A stretch of DNA of 64,000 bases from Diospyros lotus (Eukaryota; Streptophyta; Magnoliopsida; Ericales; Ebenaceae). The notes below the pieces were generated by a model. The model did not search any database, had not been told where the DNA came from, and saw only the letters and a list, made by a program, of their open reading frames with translations. Numbering within the stretch: position 1 is the stretch's first letter; every line of letters begins with the position of its first letter. The DNA is taken from NCBI RefSeq assembly GCF_014633365.1, contig NC_068341.1, positions 26,084,339-26,148,338 on the forward strand, written 5' to 3'. The position numbers and the translations under genes are program-made. Below, one piece after another: positions 1-9,116 of the stretch.

Positions 1-267
1 GCCCACACCAATTGTAGCCCCTGATTCAAGCATGGAAGAACACATACCTAGATAAACAAATACAAACCAGCTAGAACTAGAATTTACTGATTTGGATCTT
101 CCAATTGCAATCCAAAAACGAGTCAGAAATTGCACTAACATCCCTTAGCTAATTTCCTATCCTAGCATCGTCTTTCTCCCACCCACAAAAGCTTCTTAAC
201 ATCCCTAGATTCTATTGTTATTCCAAAATTAAAGGAGGCACTAAAGGATCCAAATTGGAAGGAAGCC
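1..267 (+). pseudogene. Copia-1 pol, decayed segment upstream of the RT frame
   Basis: Translation on the plus strand gives the linker that precedes copia reverse transcriptase: a stretch reading DLPIAIQKR followed by a degenerate region rich in Ser, Pro and His, leading into the 268 frame. Several stops and at least one frame change interrupt it. The matching linker in Copia-2 (about 2450-2600) is similar, so the two elements are related families. Confidence 0.6.
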
Positions 268-1740
268 ATGTTAGAAGAGATGAGGGCTTCGCACAAGAAC
301 CAAACGTGGGAATTAGTGTCTCAACCCAAGGGAGTTAGACCTGTGGGTTGCAGGTGGATCTTCAATCTAAAGTATAAAGCTGATGGTAGCCTAGAAAGAT
401 ACAAGACAAGGTTAGTTGACGAGTGCTACACTCAATCCTATGGAATTAATTACCTTGAGACCTTTGCCCCAATAGCCAAGACGACAACTGTTCGAGTACT
501 TATGTCATTAGTAGCTAATCTAGGGTGGAAGTTGCACCAATTGGATGTTAAAAATGCATTTTTACATAGGGATTTAAAGGAAGAGGTGTTCATGGAATTA
601 CCTCCAGATTTTTCACAAAACAAAGCAGGACAAGTATGCAGGTTGAAGAAGGCATTATATGGACTCAAGCAGTCCCCACGAGCCTGGTTTGGGCGATTTT
701 CTACAGCAATGAATACTATGTGGTACCATCAAAGTCGAAGGGACCACACTTTCTTCATCAAACATACAAGAAATAAGGTAACCGCTTTATTGGTTTATGT
801 TGATGATATTGTTGTGACAGGTAATAATGAAGCTGAACAAGAAGGCCTAAAACAAAAGCTTGCTAAGGAATTCGAAATTAAGGACCTTGGAAGACTAAAA
901 TACTTCTTAGGGATTGAGGTAACCTACTCCAAAATAAGGGTATTCCTATCTCAGCATAAATTTACACTTGACTTATTGGTCGAGACAGGTCTACTAGGAG
1001 GAAAAGGAGCACAAATTCCAGTAGATCCAAACATCAAGTTGCTGGAAAACCAACATGGAGAAACAACAGATAAAGGACAGTTCCAAAGATTGATGGGTAA
1101 GTTAATATACCTCTCACATACTAGGCCAAACATAGCATTTGGAGTCAGCCTAGTAAGTCAATTCATGCATAACCCCAGTGAGGAACACATACAAGCACTA
1201 AGAAGAATTCTTCATTATCTAAAGGCTATACCAAGAGAAGGTATACTGTTTGCACCAGGAGCTAATCTAAACGTTCAAGATTGCACAAATGCAGATTATG
1301 GAGGCTCCCTAGTGGATAGACAGTCCACAACTGGATATTGTGTGCTCTTAGGAGGTAATTTGGTGTCTTTGAGGAGTAAAAAACAAGGGGTGGCAACAAA
1401 ATCAAGTGTTGAGGCTAAATTCAGGGCTATGGCCCTTGGTGTGTGTGAACTTTTGTGGCTAAAGATAATTCTTGAAGACTTGAAGATTCAAATACAACAC
1501 CCCATTGAGCTATTTTGTGATAACCAATCAACAATAAATATTGCCCATAACCCGGTACAACATGACCGAACCAGGCACATTGAGATTGACAAGCATTTTA
1601 TTAAAGAAAATTTTGAATCTAGATTGTTACACATCTCCTATGTTTCATCTAATCAACAGGTGGCAGACATCCTTACTATAGGATTGCCCATTAAGCACTT
1701 TGAGGAGCTAGGAATGATAGATATCCATTCACCAGCTTGA
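268..1740 (+). CDS. Copia-1 reverse transcriptase-RNase H polyprotein fragment
   Basis: This is a 490-residue open frame with no internal stop. It covers most of the copia RT (RVT_2) domain and the whole RNase H domain. Visible signatures are QLDVKNAFLH (residues 91-100), LYGLKQSPRAW (130-140) and the catalytic YVDD (177-180), followed by the KDLGRLKYFLGIEV block. RNase H landmarks are NADYGGS, KSSVEA, FCDNQST and HIEIDKHFI near the end. The ATG at 268 is only the first Met in frame; the natural polyprotein starts far upstream. The open frame suggests it is younger than its neighbours, but without gag, integrase and a 5' LTR in view its activity cannot be judged. Confidence 0.88.
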   Translation: MLEEMRASHKNQTWELVSQPKGVRPVGCRWIFNLKYKADGSLERYKTRLVDECYTQSYGINYLETFAPIAKTTTVRVLMSLVANLGWKLHQLDVKNAFLHRDLKEEVFMELPPDFSQNKAGQVCRLKKALYGLKQSPRAWFGRFSTAMNTMWYHQSRRDHTFFIKHTRNKVTALLVYVDDIVVTGNNEAEQEGLKQKLAKEFEIKDLGRLKYFLGIEVTYSKIRVFLSQHKFTLDLLVETGLLGGKGAQIPVDPNIKLLENQHGETTDKGQFQRLMGKLIYLSHTRPNIAFGVSLVSQFMHNPSEEHIQALRRILHYLKAIPREGILFAPGANLNVQDCTNADYGGSLVDRQSTTGYCVLLGGNLVSLRSKKQGVATKSSVEAKFRAMALGVCELLWLKIILEDLKIQIQHPIELFCDNQSTINIAHNPVQHDRTRHIEIDKHFIKENFESRLLHISYVSSNQQVADILTIGLPIKHFEELGMIDIHSPA

Positions 1741-1747
1741 GGAGAAG
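1736..1747 (+). other. Copia-1 polypurine tract
   Basis: The purine-rich run TTGAGGAGAAG lies between the pol stop and the LTR start. This is the usual position of the plus-strand priming site in LTR retrotransposons. Confidence 0.75.
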
Positions 1748-2041
1748 TGTTAAAGAATAAAGAAGTCTTTCAAGACAAAAAGACTTGGAGATAATTAGGT
1801 AATTAGAGTTTAGTGTTTTATTTGTTTAGTGTTTTATCTGTTTTATCTTTTATTTTATCTTTTTGTTTTATCTCTTTGTTGTAAGTTTAAATAGTGTTGT
1901 AATCTAGTCCTAGATATAAGGAAATCTAGTTAATAAAGATGTAATATAGGAGAATTCTTAGGGTATCTCTTGTATAAATATTTTTATTCATATCAATAAA
2001 ATCATACAGGAATACCGCTTCCCTTGCTCCTTTTTTCTACA
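1748..2041 (+). repeat. Copia-1 3' LTR
   Basis: The LTR starts TGTTAAAG directly after the polypurine tract and ends CTACA, giving the usual TG..CA termini over 294 bp. It contains a TATA-like TATAAATA near 1973 and an AATAAA polyadenylation-type signal near 1996. The 3' flank reads as Copia-2 integrase. The 5' LTR is outside the window, so the 5-bp duplication cannot be tested. Confidence 0.82.
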
Positions 2042-2440
2042 GTTTCCATCCTCCATCTAAACGTTTTTTTATCTTAGCATATGTAAGTTTTATGGAAGAA
2101 AAAACCTATTTTGGAGAGTCTTATCCTTAGAGGGAGACTGGTTTCTTAGAAGAAAATAGGGACTTGTCCCTTCCTATTTTTCCCTCTTCCTCAAATCATT
2201 CTCCTGCTTCCCCTCGGGATATTCCTCACAGGTCACTAGAAAAGATACGTGGAGAACAACATCAGTCTCCTCCTTGTCCATTAAAGGTTTATTCAAGAAG
2301 AAACACTCCAAATACTCAACCTACACATGTTGAATCACTGGAATCGAGTTCTGAATCCTAGAATTCTAATGATGAACCGGCTCAACAAGGGCAGCCTTCT
2401 AATGCAGCCATGACCAGGTATTAACTCTCAATCTGAAACT
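2042..2440 (+). pseudogene. Copia-2 integrase C-terminus and linker
   Basis: The plus-strand translation begins with a Phe-His-Pro-Pro-Ser-Lys stretch leading into the segment before 2164, matching the copia integrase tail (conserved FHPPSKRFF-type motif followed by a Met-Glu-Glu region). A Ser/Pro/Gln-rich linker follows from 2164 to 2361 with stops after it. This is the junction that identifies Copia-1 as an insertion. Confidence 0.65.
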
Positions 2441-2449
2441 AAGTTTAAT

Positions 2450-3611
2450 GACCTAGATATCCCTATTGCCTTTCGAAAAGGAACCTGAAATTGTATCAAG
2501 CATCCTCTCCATTTGTTTTTGACATATTCTCATTTATCCCCTAAACATAAAGCCTTCTTAAGCAGCCTTGATGCCATACCTATTCCTAAGAATCTGTCTG
2601 AAGCTTTAAGTAGTGAGAATTGGAAGAATGCCATGAAAGTGGAGATGGCAGCTCTTGAGAAAAATCAGACCTGGGAGTTGGTGGATTTGCCAAACGGAAA
2701 GCGGCCGGTAGGATGCAAATGAGTATTCACAGTCAAGTACAAATTTGATGGGTCTTTAGAGAGGTATAAGGCTAGGTTGGTGGCTAAGGCGTATACTCAA
2801 ACCTATGAGGTGGACTACTTAGAAACTTTTGCCTCTGTAGCAAAAATGAATAGTATCAAGGTACTATTGTCCTTAGCAGCTCACTATGACTAGTCATTAC
2901 ATCAATTTGATGTAAGCAAATGCCTTCCTACATGGGGAGTTAGAGGAAGAGATATATATATATAGAGGTTCCACCAAGGTTTGGGCTTCAAATTGAAGGG
3001 GAAAATGTTGTATGCAAATTGAAAAAAGGTTTGGGAGATTTACCAAGGTCATGCTCGAGTTAGGCTTCAAACAAAGTCAAGGTGACCACACCTTGTTTAT
3101 CCATCACTCAGTTACAGGTATGATAACAGTGCTTCTTGTGTATGTTGATGACATTATTGTAATCAGAAACAACCTAGAAGGGATGGATCAGTTAAGAGTG
3201 TGTTTGGCAAAGGAGTTTGAAATCAAGGAGCTGGGAAAATTAAAGTACTTCTTAGGCATAGAAGTAACAAGATCTAAGAAAGGGATATTTATTTCTCAGC
3301 ACAAATATATACTTGACCTATTGAAAGGAACCAGCTCACTTGGAAGAAGGACTGCTAATACGCCTATTGAACAAAACCATAGGATTGGGGCTGATCTTGA
3401 CACGGGTACACTTGATAAGGGCTCTTATCAAAGGCTGGTTGGGAGGCTTATCTATTTGTCACATACTAGGCCGAACATTGCCTATGTTGTAAGTGTGGCT
3501 AGCCAATTCATACATGATCCGAGTAAGAGTCATCTAAAGGCAATACAAAGGATCCTTCACTATCTAAAGGGCACACTAGGTAAAGAAATTTTGTTTAAGA
3601 AGCAAGAAACC
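2450..3611 (+). pseudogene. Copia-2 reverse transcriptase (5' part, broken)
   Basis: The RT domain reads from NWKNAMKVEM (within 2513-2722) through KYKFDGSLERYKA to YVDDIIV (residues 44-47 of the frame beginning at 3012). A stop at 2720-2722 replaces Trp of the conserved GCKW block, and another stop lies near 2891. Between KLKK and FGRF the conserved LYGLKQSPRAW segment is missing, an in-frame loss near 3026. The frame stays open from 3012 up to the insertion point at 3612. Confidence 0.82.
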
Positions 3612-4673
3612 TTAGGGCCTGTTCTCTTTCCTGTTTTCAGGGTGTTTTGAGTTTTCAATTTTTCAAAACACTAAAAACATATTTACTTTGTTATTTTCAA
3701 AAACACATTTTCAAAAAAAAGAAAATATTTTGTAAAGGAAATTCAAAACAACAAAAAGTTATTTTGACTGTTTTCAACCAAAACAAGTGAAAAATCTAAA
3801 AAACGCGAAAAAACGAGTCTCTGCCACTTTTCTCTTTCTTCCCCGTTCTCACAGCAAGTCACTAAGGGAGGCTTCCCTGGAAAATAGGGGGCGAATTACA
3901 GAAGCCCCAAACGACTGAGACACGAGACGTCATCCGTCGCGACCATATTTTTTGCGGCATCTCCTTCCTTTTTCGTCAGCAACTCAAATCCACTGCCGTC
4001 GTCGTTCAGGCTTCCGCTACCGCCGCTTTGCCCTCCACCACCGATCTTCCATAATGTTGCTTTGCTGTTGTCGGCCTTCCACAGTCGTCGCTTGCCGTCA
4101 CATGGCGTTCTTCCATGGATTTCTTCTGTGTGGTCTCTATTTTCCTTTTTCCATTGAAGAAGCTTCCACCCAGCTTCCACAAGAAGCTATGCATTATAAT
4201 ATATGTATATACTTGTGTCTCATGATTTCCTTTTCAATTTTCTTTTTTTTTAAGTAAAGCAATAATCAAAAAATAAAATGGTGGTAGGTGCAAAAATATT
4301 ATACCAATGAACATACTATTAATGATTATCACATATGTATAATGTCTTCTTTCCCAATTGATTTGATTAGACTTCTTGTGGCTTGAGATGTGAGAGTTGT
4401 TGTATTCATAAGTTTTTTGGGACAATATTGTTGGCTCTTCTAAGTCCTGAAGTGTATGACAATCAAATTCATTGAATTAAATGTCATTAAAAAAAAAAAT
4501 TCAAAATTTCAAACAAAACGTGTTTTCAAGTTTTCTGTTTTGAGAAACAATTTTTCAAAATGACAAATAGAACGTGTTTTCAGTTTTTTGAAAACAGCCT
4601 ACCAAAACAGAAAACTAAAAATGAATTCAAAACTCAAAACTGAAAATTGAAACGCAAAGAAAACAGGCTCTTA
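3612..4673. mobile_element. PIF/Harbinger-type non-autonomous element with TTA target duplications
   Basis: The insert (3615-4670, 1056 bp) is flanked by TTA at 3612-3614 and 4671-4673. Its ends are imperfect inverted repeats: GGGCCTGTTCTCTTT on the left, and GAGCCTGTTTTCTTT on the complement of the right, 13 of 15 matching. AT-rich subterminal inverted repeats rich in TTTTCAAAA and GTGTTTT follow for about 150 bp. TTA duplications with a GGGCCTGTTT-like terminus are typical of PIF/Harbinger and Tourist-like elements. It interrupts the Copia-2 RNase H frame, which resumes exactly after the right TTA, so the boundaries are independently supported. No transposase is visible. Confidence 0.88.
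3890..4165. other. GC-rich core of the Harbinger-type element, possibly captured host sequence
   Basis: The centre of the element changes abruptly from AT-rich arms to a GC-rich, CpG-containing core with runs such as CCGCCGCTTTGCCC. Short open frames exist on both strands (3952-4257 plus, 3896-4180 minus), but neither resembles a known protein to me. The composition would fit transduplicated exon or 5' UTR sequence. This is inference from composition only. Confidence 0.35.
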
Positions 4674-5155
4674 ACTTTGGAAGCCTACACTGATGCAAAC
4701 TATGCTGAGTCTCTTGTGGATAGAAGATCCACTTCCGGTTATTGCACATTCTTAGGGGGGAATCTTATCACTTTGAGAAGTAAAAAACAAAATATGATTG
4801 CAAGATCAAGTGCTGAGACTGAGTTTAGAGCTATGGCTCTAGGTGTTTGTGAGCTATTGTGGTCAAAAATTGTGTTAAACGATCTGCAGGTTAAGTGGAC
4901 AATTCCTATGCAGTTTTATTGTAACAATAAGTCCACAATCAGCATAGCCCATAACTCGGTTCAACATGACCGGACCAAACATGTGAAGTAGACCGACATT
5001 TCATCAAAGAAAAGCTTGAAAGTGGTATGATATGTACTCCTTTTATCCCTATAGGAGAATAGTTGCAAACATTTTAACCAAAGGATTATCAAGCCAAGTG
5101 TTTCACAAACTTTTGAGCAACTTGGGAATGTATGACATACACTTACCAGTTTGAG
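4674..5155 (+). pseudogene. Copia-2 RNase H, 3' part
   Basis: The frame resumes with EAYTDANYAESLVDRRS, then RSSAETEFRAM and YCNNKSTISIAHN, the expected RNase H order. A stop at 4989-4991 falls where the conserved HIEVDRHF block should be. The last approximately 160 bp to the LTR is readable only across further frame changes. Confidence 0.82.
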
Positions 5156-5161
5156 AAGGAG

Positions 5162-5470
5162 TGTTGGCAGACATCTACTTCTTTCCTATTAGTTCTTCTT
5201 ACCTAATTTAGTGCACATTGATATTATGCACGATCAATGTGATTGATTTCCTTAGGTGCTCTTTCTTTATTTGCTTGATTGCATTGTTCAATGCTATATT
5301 CTTTTCCTTTTGTATATTTCCTAATGTAATCTAGATTATCATCTAATTAGGAAAACTCCTAATTAAACTTAGGAATGTTGCCTATTATGATAGGCATGTA
5401 TGTGTATATATCAACTGCTACTTTAGCCTTAAGGAATAAGATTGGAGATTATTTTTTCATCCTTTTGACA
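5162..5470 (+). repeat. Copia-2 3' LTR
   Basis: The LTR starts TGTTGGCAG directly after the purine tract TTGAGAAGGAG (5151-5161). The right end is placed at TTTTGACA (5470), because LINE-like sequence begins immediately after. It contains TATATATC near 5405. The right boundary is uncertain by some tens of bases since the 5' LTR is not in the window. Confidence 0.6.
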
Positions 5471-5576
5471 ATTCCTAGCATCCTTTGGGGTGTTGGTTGA
5501 TCGGTTTTCTCGCTAGTTGCCTTGGGAGTTAGCGATGTCTATTGAGGCAAGGGTGTTGGTGGTTATTGATAATGTG
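5471..5576 (+). pseudogene. L1-type LINE fragment, left of the Copia-3 insertion
   Basis: The plus-strand translation (GVGWSVFSLVALGVSDVY) resembles the stretch just before the reverse-transcriptase zinc-binding (zf-RVT) region of plant L1 elements. It joins across the ATGTG duplication to the WKWPNVES block at 15903. The fragment is short, so the assignment rests mainly on its continuity with the right part. Confidence 0.55.
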
Positions 5577-5787
5577 TGTTGAGTTGTATATAGAAATAGT
5601 TAGCATGATGTCATGGCTTATGTCATGAGTTAGCATGATGTCATGGCTTATGACATGAGGTAGCATGATGCCATGGGTTATGTCATGATAGTTGTATATA
5701 TATATATGTGTGTGTTTCATCTCTTAGTTTGAAATCATATAGAGATATTCTTCAAACCATCTCTCTCTCTCTCTCTAAATTCTCACA
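5577..5787 (+). repeat. Copia-3 5' LTR
   Basis: This 211-bp LTR runs TGTTGAG..CTCACA. It carries three tandem copies of a 30-bp unit (5601-5690) containing CATGATGTCATG, then a (TA)n(TG)n run and a (CT)n run. The primer site begins at the next base. It differs from the 3' LTR mainly in the lengths of the simple repeats. Confidence 0.93.
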
Positions 5788-5800
5788 TGGTATCAGAACC
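5788..5800 (+). other. Copia-3 primer binding site
   Basis: TGGTATCAGAACC directly follows the LTR and matches the 3' end complement of initiator tRNA-Met (consensus TGGTATCAGAGC), the usual minus-strand primer of plant copia elements. Confidence 0.9.
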
Positions 5801-6207
5801 ATCGATGAGAGAATCATAAGCCGCCCGCTGTGTATCATTCTTCAGCGGTCTCCAAACCCTAAACTTCTTCTCCTTGCAGCCTCTGTCAAGACCAAATCTC
5901 CACTGTCTGGCCATCATTTGCCAGCACCACTACCACCATAGTGCTCGCCTCCATCAGATCGGCCCAATCCCAAAGACCCATTGTCGTTGCCAAATCTACC
6001 ACACCACCAGACAGATCTGCTAGTTGAGATGTTTTTGCCTCGATCTCTCTCCTCGATGCTTCGATCGCGACGTTGTCACCACCATTGGACTCCTCTCCCT
6101 AAGTCCATCCAAATCCGGGTGGTTTCATCGTCGCCAACTGCCACCCACTACACGCCTCTGTCACTACTCCTTCCATCCCATTTTAGATCTAATTTGCAAT
6201 CCTCAAC

Positions 6208-7110
6208 ATGTTTGACCTCAGTCAAATCACTCCTACACGTGGTGAGTCCGTTTCACCATCTGCTGCCTTCCAACATTTTTCCCTTTCCAACATAGGAACC
6301 CATGTTATCACCTCTGACAAGTTGATAGGGTCTACCAACTATCTATCATGGGCAGCCTCTGTCAAGCTGTGGTTCACAAGGCAGAGACAAGTAGACCATC
6401 TCACCACAAACGCAGTGCAAAGGATGTCGATCCAGTCAACAAAGCTTGATGGGAATAGCTTGATGCTCAGTTGTGTAATATTTTGTGGAATTCCATTGAT
6501 CGCTCTGTTTTGCAGCTCTTTCAGCCATTTGAAACCTGTTATGAGGTTTGGACAGAAGCCGTTGAATGTTACACCAATGACATTTAGGGTCTATACACAA
6601 TTGTCCACACTATCAAGAACATCCAACAGGGTCACTCTATGGAATCTTATTTGGGCCAAATGCATTCTCTCATACAGGAGTTTGAAGCTCTTCTTCCATA
6701 CTCTAATTCCAAAGCCGCTCATAATTCTCAATGGGAAAAACTAGTCATGGTCCTTACGTTCTCCAGTCTCAAGCTTGAGTTCGAGCATATCCGCCATCAG
6801 ATCTTAACCAGGTCCACTAACCCTACTATGAAAGATACATACAAAAGATTACTCAATATGGCTGGCAATTCTTCCTCTATTGGTACTTCTACAAGTATCC
6901 CTCCCGAGGCCTCTACTATTGTGTCTTAGACTTTCGGCGATAATCAAGGCCAGTCCGATAGCCGCTCTCGCCCTCACTGCAAGTTCTGTAAAAAGAAGGG
7001 GCATGAGGAAGATACGTGTTGGAAGAAACATGGTCGACCAGCTGCCTCTCCTGCATCTCAGACATCCCGAGCAACTCATATTACCCAGAGTGCCCCTAGT
7101 CCAGCATCGG
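6208..7110 (+). pseudogene. Copia-3 gag
   Basis: The frame from 6208 shows the typical copia gag N-terminus (DKLIGSTNYLSWAASVKLW, near residues 38-56). A frame change occurs between about 6440 and 6640, after which SYLGQMHSLIQEFEALLPY continues the gag (UBN2-type) domain. A zinc knuckle CKFCKKKGHEEDTC lies near 6979-7020. Stops separate the parts, so no full nucleocapsid can be made. Confidence 0.85.
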
Positions 7111-7209
7111 GCCCTCCGATGGTATAACCCTACCAACTACTGACTATGAGGATTTCTTGAAGTTCCAAGCATTTCATCCATCTACTGGTCATTCCATGGC
7201 TTGTGTTAC

Positions 7210-7339
7210 TCAAGGCTCTTCTATTAGCCCTTGGATTTTGGACTCTTGTACCACCGATCACATGTGTGGTAATAAGGATCTTTTCTCTACTCTTAACACT
7301 TTCTGAACATTTACTGACCATCACTCTTACAGATGGCAC
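7210..7339 (+). pseudogene. Copia-3 aspartic protease, 5' fragment
   Basis: The sequence WILDSCTTDHM near 7231 corresponds to the copia protease active-site block, normally WILDSGATDHM. The Gly after Asp-Ser is replaced by Cys. The frame is then cut by Gypsy-1 at 7340 and resumes at 12596. Confidence 0.82.
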
Positions 7340-7679
7340 TGATAGAAGACCCATACAATTCTGTTACCAAAGACGGAATAAGCAGGGGCAGAATAGTGAT
7401 AAGGGAAAGGGAGAAAATAACAAAAGTGATTAAAGGGTAACGTGGGTAGAGCAAAGTAGGTGGCATGTGCAGACAACAGAATCGGTTAGAGGAGGATAGC
7501 TGGAATAACATATAAATAGGAAAGATAGTAGAATAGAGAGGGGAATTTTTGAAGTAGTGAAGATATTGGGAGAGAGTGGAACTCTCGAAAGTCCACTTTC
7601 TTTTCATTTACTTAATTTTCCAGTTGTATTTCTCTCCATTTTCAGTAAACCAAAATAGATTATCTTCAATAATCTATCA
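7340..7679 (+). repeat. Gypsy-1 5' LTR
   Basis: The LTR starts TGATAGAAGACC and ends AATCTATCA. It contains CATATAAATAGG near 7511, a likely TATA box. It pairs with 12256-12595. Confidence 0.96.
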
Positions 7680-7681
7680 TT

Positions 7682-7693
7682 TGGTATCAGAGC
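7682..7693 (+). other. Gypsy-1 primer binding site
   Basis: TGGTATCAGAGC lies two bases after the 5' LTR and is an exact match to the initiator tRNA-Met primer complement. Confidence 0.93.
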
Positions 7694-7802
7694 AGCAAAA
7701 TCGATCCCCATGGTGAACCTTAGTGAGCGAGTAGGGGACCTGGAAGGGCAGATAGATGGGTTGTACAGTGGGCTAGACTCGCTGAAGTAGGAAGTGTAGA
7801 AG

Positions 7803-9116
7803 GTGAGAGGAATCGAGAAAAATATGGCAACGATGATGGATCAATTTGCAGTCCTGATGGCACAATGGGATGAACAAGAGCAAGGGAGAAAAGGGAAACG
7901 AGAGGGGACAGAGCTGTCGCAGGGTTCCTCTTCGTTCATGGAGAGAACGTCGGAAATGAGAATGGGCAAAGGCAATGGGGATGATGGAGTCGAAGGGACC
8001 AAAAGGTTAAATTACAAGGGGAGGCACCTGGAAATGCCGATCTTTGAGGGAGAGGATCCAGATGGTTGGATTTTTAGGGTTGAAAGGTATTTCATCGTCA
8101 ACCAGTTGACGGAGCTAGAGAAGTTGGAATTAGCAGCCCTTTGTTTTGATGGACCAGTGCTCGCATGGTTTCAATGGGAACAAAGGCGACATCGGGTGTG
8201 GAGTTGGGAAGAACTGAAAGTGATGCTAAGAATCTCAGGGTCCCCCCATGTGTTGGAGGGCCAATTCATTAATGGGTTGAAGCCAAAAATCAGAGTGGAA
8301 CTGAGAGTGCTAAGGCCGAATGGATTGGATCAGCTAATGGAAGTGGCCCAGCGAATTGAGGAAAGAAACATGGTCGTCAGAGAAGGCTCTTTAGGAAGTG
8401 GTCAAAACAGGGGAACAACTCACTTCAACCCATTTCTGAACCACCACCGATCAGTGAGTACAGTTGCCCCACTAGCGTCGCCAAAGTCAGCAACAGCCAA
8501 TACGGTTGTGCTACATCGGAATCTGATTGCCAATAAGAGGAGTAACCAGCCTTTCAAGAGACTTAGTGAGGCAGACTTGAAGGCCAAAAGGGAGAAGGGG
8601 TTGTGCTTTAGATGTGATGAGAAATATTCTATTGGGCATCACTGCAAAAACAAGAAGTTACAAGTCATGGTGATTTATGACGAAGAGAAGGAAGAGTTGG
8701 GGGAAGAAGAGGAGACGGAAGGAGGGTGTGAATGGGAGGTGCAGGAGGCTAAGGGAGAGGAGATAGAATTATCTATGAATTCGGTGGTAGGGCTTACCCC
8801 ACCCCAAACCATGAAGGTGCGAGGGCAGACTACTGGCCAAGAGGTTGTGGTACTTATAGACAGCGGGGCTACTCATAACTTCATAGCAGCTGAGCTAGTA
8901 CAAACACTGGGACTGCCAAGGTCAGAGATAGCAGGCTACGGAATGATCATGGGTACGGGGATTGTTGTGCAGGGCGCCGGAATTTGTAAGGGGGTACTTC
9001 TTTCTCTTCAAAACTTGGAGATAACTGAGGAGTTTCTTCCCTTGGAGCTGGGCAACTCGGATGTCATCCTAGGAATGAAATGGTTGGCAACCTTGGGCAA
9101 GGTACAAGTTGATTAG
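7803..9116 (+). CDS. Gypsy-1 gag-protease frame
   Basis: This 437-residue open frame shows a retrotransposon gag domain (MPIFEGEDPDGWIFRVERYF, about residues 78-97, through a WFQWEQ block). A zinc knuckle of CFRC..GHHC form lies near residue 272, followed by an acidic linker. The retroviral-type aspartic protease has the motif VVLIDSGATHNFI near residue 348. The frame ends at a TAG (9114-9116) where the family has Trp (VDWKS). The real start may lie upstream, near the ATG at 7710, because a stop at 7788-7790 interrupts the N-terminal coiled region. Confidence 0.88.
   Translation: MRGIEKNMATMMDQFAVLMAQWDEQEQGRKGKREGTELSQGSSSFMERTSEMRMGKGNGDDGVEGTKRLNYKGRHLEMPIFEGEDPDGWIFRVERYFIVNQLTELEKLELAALCFDGPVLAWFQWEQRRHRVWSWEELKVMLRISGSPHVLEGQFINGLKPKIRVELRVLRPNGLDQLMEVAQRIEERNMVVREGSLGSGQNRGTTHFNPFLNHHRSVSTVAPLASPKSATANTVVLHRNLIANKRSNQPFKRLSEADLKAKREKGLCFRCDEKYSIGHHCKNKKLQVMVIYDEEKEELGEEEETEGGCEWEVQEAKGEEIELSMNSVVGLTPPQTMKVRGQTTGQEVVVLIDSGATHNFIAAELVQTLGLPRSEIAGYGMIMGTGIVVQGAGICKGVLLSLQNLEITEEFLPLELGNSDVILGMKWLATLGKVQVD

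Larger units (their letters stand above)
1..2041 (+). mobile_element. Copia-1: 3' part of a Ty1/copia retrotransposon
   Basis: The segment reads as the end of a copia pol gene (reverse transcriptase and RNase H), then a purine tract at 1736-1747, then a 294-bp 3' LTR. The 5' half lies beyond the window start. Directly after the LTR, at 2042, the reading changes to the integrase C-terminus of another copia element. Copia-1 therefore appears inserted into Copia-2, whose 5' part should also lie left of the window. The lineage within copia is not assigned. Confidence 0.88.
2042..5470 (+). mobile_element. Copia-2: decayed Ty1/copia element split by two insertions
   Basis: This is a copia pol remnant. 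The integrase C-terminus is at about 2042-2430, RT from 2450, and RNase H on both sides of the inserted element at 3615-4670. A purine tract and a 3' LTR follow. Its upstream part was separated by Copia-1. It carries many stops and an in-frame loss in RT. Confidence 0.82.

Noticed and set aside
3896..4257. Overlapping open frames in the Harbinger core as genes
   Set aside because: Frames on both strands are of similar length in a GC-rich stretch, as expected by chance; no motif is recognised.
5708..6295. Short plus-strand frames in the Copia-3 leader as genes
   Set aside because: They lie between the primer site and gag, overlap each other in different frames and show no domain.
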